From NCBI RefSeq assembly GCF_000150275.1, contig NW_002060948.1:5498241-5562240 (forward strand): a stretch of DNA of 64,000 nt, given 5' to 3'. The number at the start of each line of letters is the position of its first letter. The stretch's first letter is position 1. The translations under genes were made by a program, and so were the position numbers. This DNA comes from Trichoplax adhaerens (lineage: Eukaryota > Placozoa > Uniplacotomia > Trichoplacea > Trichoplacidae). Shown here in pieces: positions 23,008 through 37,130 of this stretch. A model generated the notes under the pieces. It worked only from the letters and a program-made list of their open reading frames with translations, did no database searches and was not told the origin of the DNA.

Positions 23008-26000
23008 ATGGCGGTGCCGACAGAATTCAGTGGCGTTGTTCTATCCCTTGAAAATACTATTTATCCAGATGAAAAACTACAAGAAACACCATCGCAATTA
23101 GACGGATTAAGTAAGGAAATGGAAACAAACTTACGAATTGCAGGTTGTGAATATATTCAAGCTGCAGGAATCTTATTAAAATTACCTCAGGTCAGTTGAA
23201 AATCCAGTCTATGCTGTCTACTCATACATTGTTACTACTTCTAGCATTGGATAAATGGATTGAATGTTGTAGATTATAGGATAGGAATGAGATATTGTTG
23301 AGCTTTTTATCGAGTAATTCATTATATATACAACGCAGATAAAGGATCAGCTTTACAGTATGTAGGAATAGCTGTATGATGATAGTATTTGTAAGCTTAT
23401 TTTTGTACACTATGAATCAACAAGCTTGATCATTTTGCGATCATGTTCTATATTGAGAGATCATTAATAGTGAGACAAAGATCAAGAATTTTCTACATTT
23501 AACATTATTATTGTCATCAAGCTGGACGATCGATGACAAATTCATTTCCTACGTGATAGAGATGAGTGATTGTCAAGTCTGTCAAGGATGCTTACGAAAA
23601 CGATCGTTAGTAATGATGATAATCATTAATAGTCAATAGAAGATCAAGAGAGCTTATACGTTAATAATACGATCAAGCTATAGAGTCAATGCTTATATGA
23701 GTAATCATCAGTAGTTAAAAGAAGATCAAGAATTCGTATACATTAATATGAAGATCAAACGATGGATTATAGCGCACTCATTTCCTACGTAAAGGAGATA
23801 GTCCTACATGAACTTCATAAAGGATGCTTACATTAATGATCGTTAGTAGTCGGAAGATTTATACTGTGTAATTGAAAGACTAATAAGAGTTCTTCTGCCT
23901 TTTCACGTTAATATTGCGATCAAACTGTAAAGTCGATAACAAGCTCATTACTTAACATGATGGAGATGATTGTAGTCCATGCTATTGATGCTACTAAATT
24001 AAGTTGTATTCGTAACAGCATTGATGTTCTTTTCAGGTGGCAATGGCAACTGCACAAGTACTTTATCAACGCTATTATTATTCCAAGTCTTTTGTCAAAT
24101 ACAATTATGAGGTAGACAAGCGATAAATTGACAATAACTTTGCTCTAATCTGCTTTAAATTCTATCAAGGACTCTATTCCTACACCGTATGATCATTATA
24201 ATGAGTCAAAAGTACTAATTGAATTCTGTAGCATTAAAGTACCTTTCTTGTCAAGAAATTCTATTCCATGGTATCAGCTTATATTGTAATCTAGATGATC
24301 GACGGCATAACTATTATTATAGTAGTGATACGGTTATACTTTCTATAATTATAAAGAACTCGGCTTGCAAGCAAATAGCTTAAAACTAACATATAGTTTC
24401 CTTGATCATTTCAACCTTGTATGATAGATATGTGCCATGGCATGCATCTTCTTGGCTGCAAAAATTGAAGAGCATCCACGTCGTATTCGAGATGTTGTCA
24501 ACGTTTTCTATCATATAAGACGGAAACTGAATGAATTGTAAATACAAACAAAAATACTTTCATACTATCAAACTAGTTGATACTGTGTTAATACGTGACT
24601 ATCCGTTTATGTTTTTATAGGCCTAATAAGGTAATGGACTATATGAGTAACGAATATTTCCACAAAAAAAGTGAGGTTATTAAAGCAGAGCGACGAGTAT
24701 TAAAGGTAATTCATTGAGGATACATACTAAACCAAGGCGTAACTTGACCTGTTAGACTGTATAAATCGTAGCTAGATTCAGTAATAATTTCTATCTTTTA
24801 TGGATTGATTGCCATTTTGGTATATCCTACAACACGATTGATCTGTAAACTAAACTTTACGCTCTGTAATAACTTATTTAATTTACTCATGACTATACTT
24901 AGGAGTTGGGTTTCTGTGTCCATGTCAAACATCCTCATAAATGTATTGTCACTTACTTGAAAATATTAGAATGTAACGATAATACTGAATTGATCCAAAA
25001 AGCTTGGTAAGTACAGAAGATTAGACGTGTTCTATCTATTTTCTAGATATTAAATATCGAATATGAATGCAAGAAATTAAACTATACATGTTCTAGTAAA
25101 TGCTGTATTAATTTCATATTAATTCGCTTGGAAATTTAGACTTCATTCTGTGTATAGTAATGAAAATAGCTAAACATTTTTATATGCGCGGAAAATCAAA
25201 TTACGTCTGATATTTTACCTTTGATTTTATGCTACTTCTCTGTTATCCTACTGAATCAGTTCTTATTTAATGTGTTAACGTGTTATGCAAAATTAGAGTG
25301 TACTACATATAGATCACAGAAAAATGATACTTCATCATATAATAGTCTGTATTTGAGAGCATACAATCTAATTTTGCGTTTGATCAATCTTCCACATTGT
25401 GCAATTACCTGAATTAGTTAGCTAGTTAGTAATTAGTGCTATCGTATGCGTACGTGAAACTACGAATTATTGATGTAATTAATGCATACATACAGTAAGC
25501 AGTGTATTTTGTAAAAAAGGATTTAAGTTGTCGTGTCATAATGGTCGATTTATTATAAATATTATTGGCAGTCAAGTGATACGTTTTGATTGAACATTTT
25601 ATTTACATAAAGTTTGTTATATGTTGCTACGATAGGAATTACATGAATGATAGCCTGAGGACAGACGTATTTATGCGATATACACCGGAAACTATAGCCT
25701 GTGCATGTATCTACTTGAGTGCCAGACAGCTTGGGGTAAATTTTTTTTATCAAACTTTAAAGTGATGTGTGCTATGATGTTTGAATATAGCACGTTGCCT
25801 TCGTAAATGTCTTCAAGACTGGCTATGTCAATTATCTAAAATGTTTAATTGCTGTTTTGCTAATACCAGATTGGCTTACCCAGCAATCCTCCTTGGTATG
25901 AGGTTTTCGATGCAACAACAAAAGAGATGGAGGTATATTTGCTCATAGTTTCCGTAATTGATAGCGTTGACATGTTAATATACCAAGTCAAATATGTAGT

Positions 26001-27148
26001 AGACATAATTGCTTCCTAATTGCAGAGAATAAGTCGAACCATTTTGCACTTGTATACGATTCCAAAAGTAAGTAATGTAACAGATGATATTACACGTATG
26101 TTTTATGGTCAGTGAATAAAAAATGTAACCATGCTGCCATATTATTTACTGATAGGTAAAAGTTGAAGACTTAGAAAAAGAAATCGATGCAGCGAAGAAA
26201 ATATTAGATGTAAGTACGAATATTCTTTAAAGTTTCTTTAGAATTTGGTGCATACTGTATATTGTTAATGCAAAAGTGCTTTATATAATTGAATTAAATA
26301 ATTAATCTGTACCATACCAAATGTGAAAATTCTAGGAAAAAAGAAAAAAAGAAAAAGAACAGAAGCATTCCGAAACTGCCCAGACATCTATCCAAGGTTC
26401 ACCGGTTGATTCTCCTCGCAATGGACAAAAAGGTAGGTTAACGTAAAGAAAGACAAACGTGAAACCTTGGCATTATTATTACCATTCTTGGTACTAAATC
26501 CATCTTAACTATTCCTTACTGTAGGTAGCCCAAATAAATCTAAAGAATTAGTTAGACAAGCTTTAAATAAAATCAGAGAAAACAATAAAGATAAATCGAA
26601 TCATCCTGAGTAAGTAATATTTAAATGATACCATTTTGCGACATTTTAAGTAGCGCACAACTACACATTCATAGTTTTTACATTTGTTTTTATGATTATA
26701 AATTGTTGACATATGAGGATAACGTAATTTCTTTCTCATGAATATTAGGGATCGTGATCATAAGAATGACGAGAAAATTTCGACATCTAGGAGTACCGAT
26801 AGTACACGATCAGGATCGGAAATTTCGAGTGAAAGTAGCGATAGTTCAAGCCCTAGGAAAAGATCGCGCAGCCCTGTTGTAAGGTCGAGACATAGTCGAC
26901 CGGGATCACCTAGCGATGATAGACACCACAGTAGTAATGTAAATAGTAAAATTGAGAAAGCTCGCGAAAAGGCTGGAATCACATTTAGAAAGCGATCGGA
27001 TTACCGTAGATCTCGATCTCGTTCGAGAAGTAGGAGTCCGTACAGAAGCAGATACAGGGATAGTTATAGAAGAGACGAAAGACGTCGAAGTAAGGACAGA
27101 GACAGAAGGGATGATAGACGCCGTCGTGACTACTATGACAGGCGATGA
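23008..27148 (+). CDS. CCNL: Cyclin L (RS-rich splicing/transcription cyclin)
   Basis: Twelve exons: 23008-23190, 24037-24111, 24428-24537, 24621-24705, 24903-25006, 25636-25735, 25870-25932, 26026-26067, 26156-26209, 26336-26432, 26525-26609 and 26749-27148. All phases match, giving 1398 nt and 465 aa (vertebrate CCNL1/2 about 520). The cyclin-box core is clear: [22 protein letters not shown]-like [74 protein letters not shown], the second fold [12 protein letters not shown] and [13 protein letters not shown]. The C-terminal exon is an SR/RS domain ([18 protein letters not shown], then [14 protein letters not shown]). Cyclin L partners CDK11 (and CDK12/13-type kinases) in nuclear speckles and couples transcription to splicing. 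The start ATG sits in CATCATGGCGG. Intron 1 (846 bp) is built from degenerate repeats. Confidence 0.95.
23440..24010. repeat. Degenerate tandem repeats inside cyclin L intron 1
   Basis: A unit of about 120-150 bp recurs within the intron. Its themes are GAAGATCAAGAATTC / GAAGATCAAGAGAGC, ACGTTAATAATACGATCAA / ACATTAATATGAAGATCAA, CATTTCCTACGT..AGAGAT and AAGGATGCTTAC. Copies are seen near 23478, 23640, 23730 and 23900. The sequence is non-coding. Confidence 0.55.
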
Positions 27149-27983
27149 ACCTGAATTTTGTGTTAATCGAAATTGGAAATACTTCATTTGACATATACAG
27201 TACAAACTATAAATATCTAATCCCTGTTGGCAATTGTGGCGGAATAGCTATAACGTGTGGTACCTACCAAACGTATAAGAATGTAGATGATCCAATCGAT
27301 CGATATTCCGTTAATCGAGCACAGTTCTTGTTACAGTTACTGTACATAATGTATATTATATTTTCGCCGAGCTACTCTTTACTTTGATGTTTAACTGCGT
27401 TTGATTAAATAAAAGCAAGACGTTTTTGTAAGAAATATTTGTTTTAATCATTCTTTACATGAATATTATAACTTGTATAAAAACGAATAAGTCACATTGC
27501 TCAGAGTAAACATGAAATAATAATACTATTTCCATTCTGTAAAACTAACATATAGGTAACAACCAGCGAAACGTTCAATAGAGCACATAATTTAGTGTAA
27601 TACTGTAATATATTATTTACCTACAGTACAATACCAACCTTACAATAATACGTAGTTAAGTTTCAAATAAAAATTCGCTTCAAAATTTTAAGCCGACAAT
27701 CTACAAAATTTCTGTATTATCTTGCAACAGTCAATCGATAGATATTCTTTCATCTAAGTACTGTACATTTACATGATGATATGAAATCATACGCGCACTT
27801 TACTATTACTGTAGCAACTTAAAAAATGCTATCTTAAATCCTGCGAGGTTAGCAGTATTAATATCAATAACATTGTGGTACTGTACAGCATGACGTGCGG
27901 CCATCCCGTTACTCAAATGCGAGGTAGCCATCTAATCATTAACACATAGAAGGTCTATCACTAATATCAATCTATTTATTAAT
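27149..27983. other. Convergent 3' UTR region between cyclin L and NCAPD2
   Basis: The 835 bp between two stop codons contains 3' UTRs. A canonical polyadenylation signal AATAAA at 27408-27413 probably serves cyclin L. No other gene was seen. Confidence 0.6.
27408..27413 (+). terminator. Polyadenylation signal AATAAA (cyclin L)
   Basis: AATAAA lies 260 bp after the cyclin L stop, and a GT/T-rich stretch (TTTTTGTAAG..ATTTGTTTT) follows within 40 bp, as expected for a cleavage site. Confidence 0.6.
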
Positions 27984-30900
27984 TCAAGCCCGAGAACTGA
28001 TAGTTGATGGCTTTTTGGCAGACAGGATTGATCGACTTTTTCTTTTATGGGTGGTCGAACGTTTGCATCGAGACGGTGTAGCAGGATCTAAATTTTCTAT
28101 GTCGCTATCAACATTGACACTAACTTCATCTGGATCGATATCAAATAGTTCTACATCACTGTCCTCTTCAAAGGAAAGATTTACAGGCTTTTTCCTATTT
28201 TTACGTTTGCTAACTGATTTTCTTGGAGCTAGTTAAAAGATGATAATACATATTTTAATAAAAGATGGACACCATTTGTCAAAATTGAAAAATTGAGATT
28301 CTAACTCTTTTTAGCAGAGGCAGCTCGCTGTGCGGCGACGTCATTTTCAATTCCCTTGTTCCTAGATTCATTTAGGCGATCTTGAAACTCTTCAGCTAGG
28401 GCCTATTAAAATTCTTCAAGTTAACTAACTTGCAGATTATAATCAGTTTTCAAGTAAACAGCTTACTACTGACCTTTGTTTCAGGCTTAGCAAAGCGTTT
28501 CATTTTGTTTAACACAGTATTGAAAGAGCTATCAACATCGTCGTCCACTAAGGCATGTTGAAAGCATGAAAAGTTTTCATATAATTTTCTAAACGCCCGG
28601 TCATTAAGATTTAGCAAAGATAAGCAATAAGCCAGATTTCTCCATTGTCGGTCGTCCGTTCTAAAGATAATGCAATAGGTTCATTAGGGCTAAGAAAGAC
28701 GACATTAGAGATGCATAGATATTATTTCTTTAATAATTTCATGCCTAGCAATGGTGCATGAAAATTATGCAGATACTTACTTTGCGGCTCTAAACCTATA
28801 ACATAGCTTTTCTGTTAAATTTTCGCATTGTCTGTCTTTCTCGATGAAGGACATTACATATCTATAAAATAATAAAACATTTATAACTGAAGGCTCAATA
28901 ATGCAAGTACAATGCGTAATAAAATATTATGATTAATATAACGAGTTTTCAGATTAGTATAGATCAATCATATAGATAATGTGCTCGTATTTAACTACAA
29001 TGTACGCAATATTAAAATATCTAATATTACTTTATTGATTGTTTTAAGCTACTTAGAAAATGGATCAAATATTATCAGATTGAATCCTTATCCGATAATT
29101 ACGTACTTTAAGATAGATCTGAAGCATGCTTCATTGACTCCGACTTCAACATCAGACAAGCGACTTATGATGTCAGGGAGAATATTGTACACAGCGTTGC
29201 CCTAAGTGCGTTAATATACAAATCGATATTCAATATCATCCATTCTTCGACCTCTGCCGGTGTGTACGAATCTAAACGATAACAACGTGTACCTTCTTTG
29301 ATAATTCTGAGAAAAACAATTTAGCTAGATTGGAGATTTCTTTATTACTATCTTCAAGGCAAACTGCCATTTCGCTTATTTGTCCTTTGACTTTAATCAT
29401 ATCATTTAAGATTAGATGTGTCAACACCTTGATAGAGTTTCTCTTGACTTCCAAACTGCTATCCTTTAGTCTAAACCAATGTGGAAAATAAATTGTTAAG
29501 TAGTCGATTTCAACATTTTTTATACATATAAGATTAAGCATACTTACTGGCTATATAAGTGCCCGGTCCAAGGTTCGATAAGATTTGGAAATCTTACCGT
29601 AAGATCATGTAGAGCGACAGCTAGATTAGCTCTCACAGACGGGAACTGTGACTTTAGAATTTTATTTGAGAGATGAAAAGTCGATAAGGCAAAATTTGTC
29701 AGTCTGAGAATTATATCAATGTGTCTTACGATCATAATTAGTTACCTTTTCAACAATTGTAAACAGAAGTTGCAAATGTTGCTCGCAAAATTTAGAACTA
29801 GAATAGCAGATTGTAAATCAAATTAGATATCAACTGAAATTTCTAGATAATTACGTTACATTACAATTATACCTAACGAGCATGCACTTAGCAAGGGCAA
29901 CTGCTGCAGCATTTTGAAGTCCACGCTCATTAAATTTCTTAGAGTTGCCACATACAGCAACAATAAAATTAGCACAAACGGCTAACATACCGTTCCCTAA
30001 AGTGCAGAGAATCATATGTAAGTACTAAAAAATTTAATTTTATTGAAGAGTCACTAATCGCTTTCTCTTATAGGGAGCAATCCGTACCAGTAACCACATT
30101 TGAATCACAGAGTTGCCTGATTAATTCCATTTCTGCGTCATCCGCGGCAGCGCCTACACAACCGCCTAAACCAAGGTCATCTTCGTCACTAGAGGAATTG
30201 ATTTTCTAAAAAAAATTACAGGAATATGCCAATACATCCATTAGATGCCTCAATACACTGTAAGAAACAAATATGTCCGTAATAATTTCAAAATACTTTT
30301 TTATTTCCTGAGATGGTTCGGTTATTTTCTTCGGCTTTATCCTCAGCTAGCCTTCGCTCCTTCAATTCCTTCGAAATTGTAACATCTAAATGCACTAGCT
30401 GACATAGAGCGACGTCTCCGGCATATGATATGAATCGAGATAATAATCTCGGAGAAATCTCGTTGTGCCCGTCTTCTGTACTTCCTTAGTATCATAACAC
30501 AGCAACAGTAGCTAAACTTAAAACTAGCTATGATACAGTATACTCAAACTAACAATGGCAAGACTTTGCTAGCTTACCTTCGTTTATATCAGGCATCAAT
30601 TGCTTAACTATAGATTGCATGATTCTTTTGCAAACTTCTTCGGGTGAAAGAGCTAGGTTGTATACAAGCTTTACAGCTTCTTCCGAGAATGGTACCCAGA
30701 ACTTACATTTCAAGTTAGTAATACCTGAAATACGCGTACATGTGATAAACTTTAAACATGCATGTTTTTAATCCATATAATACTCCATACAGTACTCTAC
30801 CTTTACAAAGTATAGTAGTTATTCTTTCAAATATCATATGATCTTCAGGTAGGCGAGCGATTTTTATCTAAATAAGAAAGTTAGTTAAGATTTCGTCATC

Positions 30901-33900
30901 ATCACAATATTAGTCAAAAAATTTGTTAACCTCTTTCTTCCTACGATAGAGCTTTTGTAGTACATGGCATGTATCTTTAGCAAGTACCAGATTATCTTCT
31001 CCCCTAAGTCCGAGCCCAGTATCGACAAGAGCACTTATGTTGTTGGCTAGAAAGCTTTTTTCTTCCCTAAGAGATTAGTTGTTATATTTTTTTCTTATTA
31101 TGGATATTACTAATGTCATAAATTAACGACGGAAATATATAAATCTTACTCCGCAATCATTCCAAGGATAACAAGTGCATAATGACTATCTTCTTGAGTT
31201 ACATCATTAACCTATTTATATAAATTGTATAACTTAATTGCAACATGTAGGACCATAAACAAACACAGTAAAAAATTAAGAGAAGTTGCTTTTTGTAGTT
31301 TAATTGCTAGTGAACTAACTGCCATGATAAAGTAGCCCCATAAGAGGCGGATGGTCTCTTTTAATATAAGTCCCTTGCGCATAAATTCACGGACCTATTT
31401 GATGGGCATTGAAATAAAATTCGTAAAAGGTTTATACATAAATAGATTTGATGCGATCCCGTATGCGGTTAACGTAATTGAAGTCAAGAATAAATTGTTT
31501 GTTTGAGATATTTTAACGAATGAACGTACAAGTTCTTCTACAGATGTTAATTCTCCAATCGTTGAACCTTTTACCAAAGACAGAAGACCTTGAACTATAG
31601 CCTTGTGATCTCTATTGTAAGAGAGTATCAATATATTCTCACAATTAGTGGATATTTAAGCAATCGAAAGTCAGCCTTACATAAGTAGAATAATTACGTA
31701 TTAAGATGATGCTAAACTTACTTTTTCCTGTTTTGTCCTACAGTGTTTTCTAGGTAAAGTTTCTTGTAAGCTTCAATAACTCCTTCTTTTACAGCTTGTT
31801 CACGAGACCACACTAGCGGTAACATTTTCCTAATTCCGTTTTGGCTCACATTGAATCCAAAAGATCGCGCTGTGACAAAGAAGTCGACAGCTTCTAAAAC
31901 ATCTGAAGGCGTCTTGGATCCCAGTAAACCTGATATTATTGGAATCGCGTTTTGAACTTGTTTAACAAAGCCTATAGAATCCTTTAACAAATAACAATGA
32001 AGTAGTAGCTCGTTAGGCAACAATTGCCTAGATAAACTGAAAGCAATAACGGCAAATATGATCAGATCCTTACTTGAAGATAGCGTGCAACCAACTTATG
32101 TTGTAAGATTTTTTGTTCTATTTCGTTCATCGTCTCTTCCGATGACAAATGATTTTGGGAATCATGATCTTGATCTTCCACTTTGACGACTGGCTTCTCT
32201 TGATCTGCATATTAATTGGAATAATAATCAAATTTTATTAATAGGAAACGACAAAACAGAAATGCACAAAAAATTATCCGATTGATAATTATAATTAGAA
32301 TCAATCAGTAGTTCACCTAAAGTTGATTCCAGTTGTTTTATTGTAGAATTCGTATTCTCCAACGTTAAAGCTAATTTCTCAACATCAAACTTTAGTGATA
32401 TACAATAGAGATTAATGTTACAGTACTATCAATTTCAAATCCTTTTCTTTCATCATTACAATAATGATATAATTTCACTTACATCTGCTCCGTAAGGATT
32501 CCTTGCCATATACGAAGCCAAAAATTTGACAGCATTTCTTCTAACATTGCTTGATTTATCATGCAAACGATCTAAAATTAACTCCACCAAACCAGGTTGT
32601 CTAGCAATTGGAACAGCCTATAAATTACATGTAACCCACAAATTAGACGTTATACCAATTTCTAAATAAATTGCCAAATTAGACCCAAGTAACCTTTTCA
32701 CCGATAACGTAGGTACAGATCTGGATTACTTTCGAACGAACAAAGGCGTTGACGTCATGAACATGAGCCTGTAAAATACATACATTACTTAATTTATTAA
32801 AATGTTTTCTACAGCATACAATATTTATACTCTTATTCGTACCTCAAGCCTATCTAAGAAATGATCGCGGCTCTTTTTTGCTGACTCATCTAAATCATCC
32901 TTACGCAGTAGTGAAACCACAATTGCACCCATAGTAGAAAGTACTGCATTTCTCATTACATAAGACTGAAAATATTTTAAGGTTAAAAGCTTAATGAATA
33001 ATATGTATCGAATAGCCACTGGATAATAATAAAAAAAGCTATATATAATCAAGAATATTTAGTTAACAACATTAGACACAAGACTGTACTAGTTTTATTT
33101 TAAAAGCATACTTCTCCGTCCAAGTGGGAAATTAGTAGGCTTATATTTGCACTTATAACGAAGGGGATCTTTTCAGCTAGTTCGGCCAAAAAAACTGCAT
33201 AACCACGAGTACTACTACTATCACGAGATAGTTCCTGGGGCGAAATTCGCGCAATTTCTCTAATTTGACAATTGTATATATATATATTTATTAGCGACTA
33301 CGACTTGAATAATTTTATAAATTATCGATATTTTTAAGTTTATACAAGGAATTATAATTACCACTTTGAATCAAGCATTTACCTAATTATATCACTTGCA
33401 ACTGTATTGGCTTGATATTCGTTAACATAAAAGGCAACTGCATCTGCCATGACTGTAGCCAGATGCTCGAAATGTTGGATTAGCTGGACGACTTTAACGC
33501 TTGCTCCTGCGTAATAAAGCGGTTATATTATGTATTCAGAGAAAAAATGATAGAACTTAAGCACTTACCAAGTGAATGATTGTATTTCTTGATCAAGATC
33601 CCAATAATATGAAAAATAATATCCTTTGTACTATTGACTTTAGCAGATTCCTGCTTTTCCAAGATTGTATAGCAGCAATTTGAAATTAAGCTACAAATTA
33701 AAGATTCAACGTAGTAAATTATATTTTTAGTAACGTTTTGTACCACCGAAAAATTGTCTTCAATACTCGATTAGAGGTTATTAAATAGCCTTTATTAATA
33801 TAAGCTATTCAACATACGTAACGTATTCTTCTTCTACAACTGGAGGATCCCAAAGCCTGCTAATTTCAGTCTGAAGTAATTGCATGATAACGTTCAGAGC

Positions 33901-36636
33901 GGCATCACGCTCATTCTTCCACGACCAGGATAATGTGGTCGTTTTTTTCTTGGTACCCTTACGACTCTATCGATGATTATTTCATTCAAGAATAAATACT
34001 CTTTCCATATAGTATCAAATACAGTAATACACTACTGAACACAAGTAATACAAAACTGATGCTTGACTAGCTCCCTAGTACTAATAACTTTTAAAATTTA
34101 GATAATTAAATTTTACCACTGTTGTATACACGTACCTTTCGTGGTGTCACCAAATCGGGTAGAGATTTACTTTCGGAATTTTCAAATATTTCGATAAGGT
34201 TAACTAAAACGTAACTTAGCATCTAGAATAAAATAATGTAAAAATATTACGTGAACAACTGTTATAGTAATAGTAACTTGCTCAGCTTTGGTAAAACGTT
34301 GCTGCTGAAATTATCATGCTAACTACATGACCTTATTGAATAATTAATTAGAGTTCACTTTCTACTGGGTAAAATTCATCAAGTTACAGTAACCAACGTA
34401 ACAAAGAAGACATTATTGTAACTGATGGTATGTACGAAGTAAGACGCTTGCAATATTGGTAACTACTAATTAATCCAAAGTAATTCATTAAGAAAACATA
34501 TTTGGAAGAGAAAGTGCCCTTTTATTAAGTTGAAAGTGAATACCTTTAAAATCTTCAATTCCTTCTTTTTATCATTAATATCGTTTTTTTCTAGCATTAC
34601 CGTAAGGTCGCTAGCATATTCCTTCATGACTAAAATGCGATTCAAAATAAAATGAAGCATACCGCTTATACACTAATTGATAACATTTCCATAAACTGCT
34701 AGGGCTACGGCAGCGATGACAGCATTAAAACACTATTAAAGATATGAACTAAAACTTTTTTTTTCTACGAGTGCAAATGATTGGTTAAGATGCAATTTAA
34801 ATTTCTACCATTGCATATACTGTATATTGCCTATCTGAATGATTTATAATACCTGACAATAAGGTTGTCCAAACGTCTTGCTTGATCATGACATCCAGTT
34901 CGTTATGCTTACTACGTGTGGTGTGTACAAGAAATTGATTACTTTAGCACTGAGTTATAGTGCCGTAATGATGATTTATGTTTATGTTATGGCATATGTA
35001 CAATTGTACATTGTACAGTATACCCAAAAGATAATACCCTATTAGTAAACTAATTAGAAAGTAGTCCAGTAATTCACTGTCAATACAGTTAAGCTCGGTT
35101 AATTGCTCTGAACTATTACTTTATCTACAGTACAGCGGAATATGACCACTATTGTAACAGCTAGGAAAGTATAACGTGTAAGATCTGGGTGCTGTAGACT
35201 TGTAATATTCGTAAAGATCGATAGAAATGGATGATTATTCTAAACGATGCCATTTCTTCTACTTTATAGCTAGTGAATGTAGAAAGTAATGAAACGGGCG
35301 TTATTTTGGGGTGAGTCTACAGTATTAAAAGACTACAAATGACAGTCTGATTATTTGGCTACCTTGTACTGTAGTACTAAAGAAGACAGCAACTCAATTA
35401 CAGTATCATCGGAATTTGCAAGTGCTTTAGTTGTATAAACCAACTTTATAACATGTCAATATTTCCCAAAGAAATAAAGTGTCTATGTGTGATCTTTCTA
35501 TAATTCTATCACATCCAGTAGTAGTAAGTTAGCTGGTATAAGCTATTCATTGAAAGTCTTTTTGAAGGATACCTCTCAGTTTTGATTGGATAATGTATGA
35601 AGTAATTGGTACTAAGTAATTGATTCGACGCAATATTTGCTTTATCCTATCCAATTGTCAGATAAAGCAAGCTATCAAACGATCGACTTACGTTAGTACG
35701 CTATAGTAGAGATTGAAGACATTTAAGATTTGATCGGCACCATGTTTGCGTAGGTTAGAATTAGCACCTAATTATGAATAAGATTCAAAAAGAATTACAG
35801 TTTTAGTCGGTCAGCAGACGTAGAAATGAGATTGTTGTTTTATCTACAGAAATTAATACTCCTACTAAATAGATGCCATCCATGTAGTCTAAAAAGCAGT
35901 TGAAGGATTCTGTTACAAAGCTTAAAGATACCCTACTATTTCCTAAATTGAAAAATGACTATGATTGTGATGTACACTAATGTATCCTACACAATCAAGT
36001 CGATAGCATTGACGTCTTGGCTTTGAATAGATAAACTTGCAGGTTATCCCTCGTCACAAATACAGTGATGCATTATGACAACTATCTCAACACGATGTTG
36101 TCATATTGATGAGACGGCTGTATTTTACGACAATGAGATAGAAAAGTATACAATTTAGGGGGGTCTACAAATTACATAACGATGCATTCGATGTAGGTCT
36201 TGACTATGAGTATACAGATATACATCCATTGGCTTGATCATGAAATACAGATCTTGACAGTCTTGTTTACCGTTGTTCAACTGATTTCTCCACAAGAGTA
36301 CAGTAGAACGACGTCATGCTATTCACTCTTTACACCCCTAACTCAATACCATTCAGATTACGCCAACCTCTTGGGCTAAATATGCCTAGTATAATATTTA
36401 GTCAGTGCAAGAATGGTCGATGTAGATGGCAATCCATGACTCGTCTTTCCCCCCTGATGACCACTGCAGTGACTGAGAAAAAAAATTCACGTCGTTGAAA
36501 GCAACTACTTACTTCCAATATTACATTGAATTTCTCGCGTGGTGGCGACTTCTTCAACCACATAACTATTGATTTCAGAGACATGAAGTAAATCTTCCAT
36601 TTTAAGTGGTAACTTAAAATATTCAGCAGAATTCAT
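27984..36636 (-). CDS. NCAPD2: Condensin complex subunit 1 (NCAPD2/CAP-D2)
   Basis: HEAT-repeat non-SMC subunit of condensin I, which loads on mitotic chromosomes. I traced 30 exons with compatible phases: 36513-36636, 34544-34672, 34136-34222, 33818-33966, 33569-33690, 33383-33506, 33112-33259, 32843-32965, 32694-32768, 32483-32617, 32317-32389, about 32075-32204, 31722-31981, 31530-31611, 31320-31394, 31150-31211, 30931-31066, 30801-30867, 30578-30724, 30297-30475, 30088-30205, 29873-29996, 29746-29797, 29548-29651, 29293-29470, 29107-29201, 28781-28861, 28474-28660, 28306-28402 and 27984-28228. Together they encode about 1,235 aa (human 1,401). Diagnostic stretches are HVHDVNAFVRSKVIQ, VMRNAVLSTMGAIV, VRANLAVALHDLTVRFPNLI, LTHLILNDMIKVKGQISEMA and LPDIISRLSDVEVGV. 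The tail is acidic then basic (CKRSTTHKRKSRS). The N-terminus FKLPLKMEDLL fits the family. At least one exon between 34,673 and 36,512 (about 30-60 aa) was not found. Confidence 0.93.
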
Positions 36637-37130
36637 TGCTTTTCTCCCAACTGGATTCCAATGAACGAGAATACTTGGTGTTAATTGTGTCAGTAGCCTG
36701 CTGGACACGTCCAATTTCGGAAAAGGAATTTGTTGACAGGGAATTCAAGCAGGATTTGGTCCACTGTCCAATAACTCTTTCCACCTGAGCAAGTCAGCTA
36801 GTAAGATAGCTTACAGCCAAGTTGAATTTGACTCTTTAACAGCGATAGAATCGGATAATATTGATTTGCTTCTCCTTCAGCGAATAGGCTGATGATATTA
36901 ATGTGAGTGGCGCAATTTTTTCTCTTCTCTTTTCCTTCAAGAGAGTTTGGTGGTCGCTGATACCAGCAAGTTTATGGATAATAACGTGCAGTACTGATAC
37001 TGCAATCGCACTCGCCACAGAAGGATTGTCTATGAAGAAAAGATGTCGACCGCCAGGGCAGTATTGGTAATGGCGCTTTCTTTCTGAATTTAAATTTTGC
37101 TGGCGACCAATCAGAATGAACGTTGACGTT

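Noticed and set aside
26758-27205. Several frames on both strands over the last cyclin L exon
   Set aside because: Shadows of the RS-domain repeat; only the frame continuing from the cyclin box is real.
28015-28236. Plus-strand Ser-rich frame
   Set aside because: Antisense shadow of the last NCAPD2 exon, whose minus-strand frame joins the upstream exons in phase.
34850-34925. Minus-strand stretch that could be a missing NCAPD2 exon
   Set aside because: Its reading phase does not fit the next traced exon at 34672, and homology to the expected segment is weak.
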